NCBI RefSeq assembly: GCF_015674855.1
Contig: NZ_JADMLG010000012.1
Coordinates: 124,001-188,000, forward strand
Length of the DNA stretch: 64,000 bases
Origin: Nocardia bovistercoris
Lineage (GTDB): Bacteria > Actinomycetota > Actinomycetes > Mycobacteriales > Mycobacteriaceae
Direction: 5' to 3'
Part shown: one piece after another, positions 59,472 through 64,000 of the stretch
How positions within the stretch are numbered: position 1 is the first letter of the stretch
Layout of the letters: the number at the start of each line of letters is the position of its first letter
Translations under genes and position numbers: made by a program
The notes under the pieces: model-generated
Seen by the model: only the letters and a program-made list of their open reading frames with translations
The model's database searches: none
Told to the model about the DNA's origin: nothing

Positions 59472-60280
59472 GCGCGCTCCTTTCGGGAGAAGGTCGCCGA
59501 TACCGAGCCGAACGGTTCGATGAAGGCTTCGACGTGCGTGCCCGGCGGGGTCGGCGCCATCGGGCCGAGTGCGCCGGAGAGGATGATCTGACCGGCGCGC
59601 AGCGGGTCGCCGTATTCGCGGGCGGTGCGCGCCAGCCAGGCCAGCGCGTTGAGGGGGTCGCCGAGGCAGGCGGCGCCGTCGCCGGTCGACACCTCGACGC
59701 CGTCCACCGTCATCCGCATGGTGACCTCGCGCGGCTCGACCTCGTCGAGCGTGAGGCGGGTGTCGGCCAGCACGAACAGGCCGCTGGATGCATTGTCGGC
59801 GATGGTGTCGGTGATGGTGATATTCCAGTCGGCGACCCGGCTGTCCACGATCTCGAGCGCGGCGACGGCGTAGTCCACCGAGGCGCGGATCCGGTCGGGT
59901 TCCAGGTCACCTTCGGCGAGGTCGGCGCCCAGGACGAAGGCGATCTCGGCTTCGGCCTTCGGTTGCAACAGCCGCTCGGAGGGGATCTCGGCGGCGCCGG
60001 TGAGGTCCATGTCGGCGAACAGGACGCCGAAATCGGGCCGGTCGACGCCGAGTTGGCGCTGCACCGCCGGGGAGGTGAGGCCGATCTTGCGGCCGACGAT
60101 CCGCGCGCCGTCGGCGAGGCGGCCCCGGGTCAGTTCGGCCTGCACGGCGTAGGCGGCGGCGAGGTCGTCGGGGGCGAACAGGTCACGGATCGGGGTGACC
60201 GGGATGCCCGAGAGCGTCGCCGCGCGCAGGTGCTCGGCGGCCCGCAGGACCGTCGGGGTGTCGATTGCGCTGGTGTTCAC
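59468..60280 (-). CDS. mhpD: 2-keto-4-pentenoate hydratase
   Basis: A 270-residue FAH-superfamily hydratase. Family blocks: DLAAAYAVQAELTRGRLADG; VGRKIGLTSPAVQRQLGVD, with the catalytic Lys; PKAEAEIAFVLGADLAEGDL, with metal-binding acidic residues. It adds water to 2-hydroxypenta-2,4-dienoate to give 4-hydroxy-2-oxovalerate, the substrate of the aldolase encoded two genes on. GTG start with GAGGAGCC upstream. The dioxygenase gene ends 20 bp before it. Confidence 0.94.
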   Translation of the reverse strand: MNTSAIDTPTVLRAAEHLRAATLSGIPVTPIRDLFAPDDLAAAYAVQAELTRGRLADGARIVGRKIGLTSPAVQRQLGVDRPDFGVLFADMDLTGAAEIPSERLLQPKAEAEIAFVLGADLAEGDLEPDRIRASVDYAVAALEIVDSRVADWNITITDTIADNASSGLFVLADTRLTLDEVEPREVTMRMTVDGVEVSTGDGAACLGDPLNALAWLARTAREYGDPLRAGQIILSGALGPMAPTPPGTHVEAFIEPFGSVSATFSRKERA

Positions 60281-60299
60281 GATGTTTCGGCTCCTCTTC

Positions 60300-61238
60300 T
60301 CATCGACGGGCGGCGGTGGTCACCGCGAATCCGGCGATCCATTCCGGAATCGCCTCGTAGAAGCGGTATTCGAGCTCGTAGTCCCCGCCCGCGGCGAGCG
60401 CCGCGTATGCCGCGATCCAGGTGCGCACCTCGTGGGCCGAGCCGCCGCCCTCGCGGGTCATCCAGTCCACGGTCCAGTCGTCGAAGTCGGCGAGCGCGTT
60501 GTCGCGCAGCAGGTCGAGCAGGTGGTTGTCCCAGTCGGGATTGATCGGGGTCATGGTCGCGGCGCCCGCGGCGTAGTCGCGTCCGGCCTGCACCACCCGC
60601 TGTTCGCCCTTTGCCCGCTGTTCGGGGGTCGGCGGATGGCCTTCGATCAGGGCGTCGGCGACCCGGGGCGGCGCGCCTGCCAGTACCGGGACCGGCGGGT
60701 CGTGCGAGAGTCCGCCCGAGCCGAGGAACAGCACGCGGCGGTCCAGGTCCGCGGCGGCCTGGCCGATCGCGGTGCCCAACGCCCGAATCCGGGCGACCGG
60801 GCCGAGGGGAGTGGCGACGCCGTTGATGAAGACCGGCACCACCGGAACCTTGTCGATGCCGTCGAACAGCATCTCCAGCGGCTGGGCGAAGCCGTGGTCG
60901 ACGGTCATGCGCGAGGACACCGTGAGATCGATGCCGCGCGCGAGCACGCCCGCCGCGAGTCGCTCGGCGGCGGCGGTGTCCACCGACAGCGGCCCCGCCG
61001 ACGAACCGAAGTCGCCGACCGCGTGCGCCGCGGTGGCCAGGCAGAACGGCGGCATCTCCTTGTAGAAGAACCCGTTGTAGTGATCGGGCGCGAACAGCAC
61101 GACCAGTTGCGGGTCGAACCGCGCGATGAACTCCCGCGCCGTCGCGACGGCCTCGTCCACGCGTTTCAGCACCTCGGGCGCGGGATCGTTCTTGCCGATG
61201 AGTGGGGAGTGGGACAGGCCGACGGCCGCGGTGGACAC
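60300..61238 (-). CDS. mhpB: Class III extradiol dioxygenase, 2,3-dihydroxyphenylpropionate 1,2-dioxygenase type
   Basis: A 312-residue LigB-fold enzyme, near the length of E. coli MhpB. N-terminal GLSHSPLIGKNDP gives an Fe(II) ligand His; LVVLFAPDHYNGFFYKEMPP, SSRMTVDHGFAQPLEML and LGSGGLSHDPPVPVLAG carry the remaining iron and acid/base residues. It opens the ring of a 3-substituted catechol next to its hydroxyls. The GTG at 61238 follows a strong GGAGG by 5 bp; the large open frame upstream runs antisense to the true dehydrogenase frame and is not coding. It is co-transcribed with the lower-pathway genes. Confidence 0.92.
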   Translation of the reverse strand: MSTAAVGLSHSPLIGKNDPAPEVLKRVDEAVATAREFIARFDPQLVVLFAPDHYNGFFYKEMPPFCLATAAHAVGDFGSSAGPLSVDTAAAERLAAGVLARGIDLTVSSRMTVDHGFAQPLEMLFDGIDKVPVVPVFINGVATPLGPVARIRALGTAIGQAAADLDRRVLFLGSGGLSHDPPVPVLAGAPPRVADALIEGHPPTPEQRAKGEQRVVQAGRDYAAGAATMTPINPDWDNHLLDLLRDNALADFDDWTVDWMTREGGGSAHEVRTWIAAYAALAAGGDYELEYRFYEAIPEWIAGFAVTTAARR

Positions 61239-61264
61239 AGATGCCTCCTGATGCTCGTCGCGGG

Positions 61265-62248
61265 TCACGACTGCGGGGCGGGCGGGTGGATGACGATCTT
61301 GCCGGTCAGCGAGCCGTCGATCATCAGCTGGAATCCCTTGTGGATATCGCTCAGCGGCAGGGTGCGGTCGATGACCGGGCGCACGCCGGTGGCCTCCATC
61401 ATCCGCAGCATGGCGACCAGTTCGCCGCGCGTGCAGCCGGTGGAGCCGAGAATGCGCTGCTGCAGGTAGAAGATCCGGTTCAGCGCCGCCGACGGGTCGC
61501 CGCCGCTGGTCGCGCCCGCCACCACGATCGCGCCGCCGGGGCGCAGCGACTTCAGGGAGTGCTCCCAGGTCGCCGCGCCGACGGTCTCGATGACGATGTC
61601 GACGCGTTCCGGTAGTCGTTCGCCGGTGGGCAGCGCGGCGCGCGCGCCCCAGGCCACCGCGGCGTCGCGCTTGTCGGCGCTGCGACTGGTGGCGTAGACG
61701 ACGGCGCCCGCGGCGGCGGCGAGCTTGATGGCCGCCGAGGCGACGCCGCCGCCCGCACCCTGCACCAGGACGCGGTCGCCGGGGCGGATCTCGGCCTTGG
61801 TGAACAGCATTCGGTAGGCGGTGGTCCAGGCCACCGGCAGGCAGGCGGCCTCGTCGAAGGACAGCCAGTCCGGCTTGGGCACCAGATTGCGGCGCGGGAC
61901 CGCGACGTATTCGGCGAAGGTGCCGTCGTACTGCTCCGACATGAGCGCGCGGCCGGGATCGAGGGTCTCGTCGCCGCCGCCGGCGTCGGGGTCGGCGATG
62001 ACCGGGTGCACGATGACCGGGTTGCCTTCGCTGTCGTAACCCGTTGCGTCGCAGCCGAGCACGATGGGCAGCCGGTCGGCGGGATGGCCGACCCCGCGCA
62101 GGGTCCACAGGTCGTGCATGTTCAGGGAAGAGGCCACGACCCGGACCAGGGTCCAGCCCGGTTCCGTACGCGGCAGGTCGACGTCGTGCACCACCAGACC
62201 CGAGAGCGGGTCGTCGGCGTTCTGGGAGAGGGCCTGTGCTGCGAGCAT
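61265..62248 (-). CDS. Medium-chain dehydrogenase/quinone oxidoreductase-like (MDR)
   Basis: A 327-residue MDR protein. Catalytic-domain start SLNMHDLWTLRGVGHPADRL and the Rossmann core VLVQGAGGGVASAAIKLAAA place it among quinone-oxidoreductase-like and zinc-type dehydrogenases; the structural-zinc loop is absent. In this position it could oxidise the cis-dihydrodiol formed by the Rieske oxygenase, a job normally done by an SDR, or an alcohol of the side chain. ATG at 62248 with GGGGGACGG upstream; the frame is open to 62470 through the divergent promoter region and is not used. First gene of the minus-strand operon. Confidence 0.87.
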   Translation of the reverse strand: MLAAQALSQNADDPLSGLVVHDVDLPRTEPGWTLVRVVASSLNMHDLWTLRGVGHPADRLPIVLGCDATGYDSEGNPVIVHPVIADPDAGGGDETLDPGRALMSEQYDGTFAEYVAVPRRNLVPKPDWLSFDEAACLPVAWTTAYRMLFTKAEIRPGDRVLVQGAGGGVASAAIKLAAAAGAVVYATSRSADKRDAAVAWGARAALPTGERLPERVDIVIETVGAATWEHSLKSLRPGGAIVVAGATSGGDPSAALNRIFYLQQRILGSTGCTRGELVAMLRMMEATGVRPVIDRTLPLSDIHKGFQLMIDGSLTGKIVIHPPAPQS

Positions 62249-62349
62249 GGACTCACCGTCCCCCGCGACGCGGGCACTCGGACAGTGGCCGTTCCGTCCT
62301 GCGGCACGGTAGCTGGAATCGGTGCGCCGGGTCCGGCTTGCTTGATGGC

Positions 62350-63705
62350 ATGACCTCCACCGTCGAACCCGTTTCCGGTCGCGACCCAGCCTGCGCGACG
62401 CCGTGCGGGGCGTTACGGCGTCCCGCCGAACTGGTCCGGTCCATCGATGTGTCCGGGCTGGTCGACGCACACGGTGGTTTGCTGGACCGCGCGATCTTCA
62501 CCGACGAACAGCTGTACCGCCAGGAACTGCGCCGGGTGTTCGCGCCGAGTTGGCTGTTCCTCGCGCATGCGGATCAATTCCACAAGCCGGGGGACTTCTT
62601 CACCACCTACATGGGTGCGGATCCGGTGATCGTGGTGATGGACAAGAGCCGCCGGGTGCGCGCCTTCCTCAACTCGTGCCGCCATCGCGGGGCGCGCGTG
62701 TGCCGCGCCGATGTCGGCGCGACCCGCAACTTCACCTGCACCTACCACGGCTGGGCCTACGACCTCGAGGGCAAACTCGTCTCGGTGCCCAACCGCGAGG
62801 GCTATCCGGACTCCTTCGACACCGCCGACTGGGGTCTGGTCGAGGTGCCGAACGTGGACTCCTACCGCGGCCTGATCTTCGGCACCTGGAATCCCGAGCC
62901 GGTCGGGCTGCGCGACTATCTCGGCGATATGGCCTGGTACATGGACGCCATGTTCGATCACGACGACGAGGGCACGGTCGTGGTCGGCGGGGTGCACAAG
63001 TGGGTGCTCGACGGTAACTGGAAGCTGGCCGCCGAACAGTTCGCCACCGACTGGTACCACGTCAACATGAGTCACGCCTCGGCGCTGATGGTGCTCTCGC
63101 CGAGCAAGAATCCCAAGACCGAGATCGTGCACCGTGCCGGTCGCCAGTATGTCGGCAACGGTCACGGCGCGGGATTCCCCGTGCACCCGAAGAACCGGTT
63201 CAACGCCAGGACCGTGCACGACTGGACCGACTACGCGGCGCTGCGCGAACGGCTCGGCGACGCGCGCGTGGAGGGCCCGCTCACCGACGGTCACGCCACC
63301 GTGTTCCCGAACTTCTCGTATCTGCCGGTGATCGGCACCATCCGGGTCTGGCATCCGAAGGGCCCCGACCGCATGGAGGTGTGGTCGTGGACCGTGGTCG
63401 ACAAGTCCATGCCGCCGGAAGTGCGTGAGGCACAACGGCTCTACAATCTGCGGACCTTCGGTCCCAGCGGCATCTTCGAGCAGGACGACGGGGAGAACTG
63501 GAGTGAGGTACAGGCCATCTCGCACGGATTCATCACCAATACCGTGCCACTGAACTACCAGATGGGGCTGGGATCCGAACGCGAGGACGGCCGCTATCCC
63601 GGCCTGACCAGCGAACTCTACAGCGACGCCGCGGGCCGCGCCTTCTACGCGCACTGGCGCGATCTGATGAACACCCCGGCCTGGCACGAGGAGCGGAACC
63701 GTTGA
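62350..63705 (+). CDS. Rieske aromatic-ring-hydroxylating dioxygenase, large (alpha) subunit
   Basis: A 451-residue oxygenase. The Rieske [2Fe-2S] site is NSCRHRGARVC and CTYHGWAYDLEG (about residues 110-135); the mononuclear iron site is EQFATDWYHVNMSH near 233, with the Asp-x2-His-x4-His pattern. It adds O2 across an aromatic ring, or hydroxylates it, using electrons from the Rieske ferredoxin encoded directly after it. It is divergent from the MhpB-type operon, so it should supply the dihydrodiol/catechol that operon degrades. ATG at 62350; the upstream open frame overlaps the divergent gene. A beta subunit is not seen before the window ends. Confidence 0.93.
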   Translation: MTSTVEPVSGRDPACATPCGALRRPAELVRSIDVSGLVDAHGGLLDRAIFTDEQLYRQELRRVFAPSWLFLAHADQFHKPGDFFTTYMGADPVIVVMDKSRRVRAFLNSCRHRGARVCRADVGATRNFTCTYHGWAYDLEGKLVSVPNREGYPDSFDTADWGLVEVPNVDSYRGLIFGTWNPEPVGLRDYLGDMAWYMDAMFDHDDEGTVVVGGVHKWVLDGNWKLAAEQFATDWYHVNMSHASALMVLSPSKNPKTEIVHRAGRQYVGNGHGAGFPVHPKNRFNARTVHDWTDYAALRERLGDARVEGPLTDGHATVFPNFSYLPVIGTIRVWHPKGPDRMEVWSWTVVDKSMPPEVREAQRLYNLRTFGPSGIFEQDDGENWSEVQAISHGFITNTVPLNYQMGLGSEREDGRYPGLTSELYSDAAGRAFYAHWRDLMNTPAWHEERNR

Positions 63706-64000
63706 ACACCACCGGAATACGAGTCGCCGCACTCGAGGACATCCCGGTCGGCGAGGGTATCGCGATCGACAAGTCGATCACCGGCACCGAGGACAATGTG
63801 GCGCTGCTGCGCGACGACGACGGCGCCGTCTACGCCCTGGACGACACCTGCCCGCACGAGGTCGCGTCACTGGCCGAGGGGTGGGTCGAGGACGGCTACG
63901 TCGAATGTCCGCTGCATTCGAGCAAGTTCTGCTTGAAAAGCGGTGCGGTGCAGTGCCTGCCCGCCACCGAGAACACCCGCCCGCATCGGGTCGAGGTCCG
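63702..64000 (+). CDS. Rieske [2Fe-2S] ferredoxin of the oxygenase (cut by window edge)
   Basis: The first 99 codons of a Rieske ferredoxin. Cluster ligands are visible as DDTCPHEVASL and VECPLHSSKFCL (CxH..CxxH). It starts with TTG, overlapping the oxygenase stop (TTGA), with a purine-rich GAGGAG 9 bp upstream. It would pass electrons from a reductase, presumably encoded beyond the edge, to the oxygenase alpha subunit. Confidence 0.9.
   Translation, partial: MNTTGIRVAALEDIPVGEGIAIDKSITGTEDNVALLRDDDGAVYALDDTCPHEVASLAEGWVEDGYVECPLHSSKFCLKSGAVQCLPATENTRPHRVEV

Overview
The window is high-GC, high-GC3 actinobacterial DNA. It is most likely from a Nocardia-like member of the Mycobacteriales. The pointers are many TetR regulators and cytochrome P450s, a conservon-type kinase/roadblock/DUF742 operon, an aerobic cobalamin pathway (cobG, cobN with a B12 riboswitch), fad genes and frequent GTG starts. 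The genus is an inference. No rRNA, tRNA, CRISPR array or intact insertion sequence was seen.

Layout. 1-31.7 kb is an accessory catabolic region: a TetR/amidohydrolase pair, a conservon-like signalling operon lacking its GTPase, a phosphotransferase/PhyH dioxygenase pair, an aldehyde dehydrogenase, a hydroxyisobutyrate-dehydrogenase-like oxidoreductase, three P450s, a [3Fe-4S] ferredoxin, an HpcH/HpaI aldolase, two zinc-type alcohol dehydrogenases, a thiolase/FadB/acyl-CoA ligase operon, and many regulators (TetR, LysR, MarR, and a TetR protein with two complete TetR units). It resembles a gene set for oxidising and beta-oxidising a hydrophobic carbon source, but the substrate cannot be read from the sequence. 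Broken genes (amidohydrolase tail, PhyH C-terminus) mark it as rearranged.

31.9-44.8 kb is more core-like: cobG, a DHA2-type drug exporter with a divergent TetR, a cobalamin riboswitch and cobN, a GT87-like mannosyltransferase, and a four-gene osmoprotectant (OpuC/Pro-type) ABC transporter with overlapping genes.

44.8-53.6 kb starts with a 1304-residue membrane-anchored STAND/NACHT-like NTPase with about 17 C-terminal helical repeats. This is the best candidate for a poorly described (possibly defence) system. Next comes a TetR/MFS pair, then a lower-GC island (51.2-52.8 kb) bounded on one side by a duplicated piece of the MFS gene. The island holds a secreted-protein gene with a stop codon in its signal peptide, a cold-shock-like gene whose start lies in the loop of a perfect hairpin, and an orphan gene.

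53.7-64 kb is an aromatic catabolic cluster: acyl-CoA ligase, haloacetate-dehalogenase-like hydrolase, XRE-cupin regulator, the meta-cleavage lower pathway (MhpE, MhpF and MhpD types), an MhpB-type extradiol dioxygenase, a zinc dehydrogenase, and a divergent Rieske oxygenase with its ferredoxin cut by the window edge.

The most unexpected regulatory signal is a 33-bp element found three times (5550, 16797, 30564), always upstream of a minus-strand gene. Two copies have the same -10-like hexamer at the same 19-bp spacing. A second recurring oddity is apparent CTG start codons.
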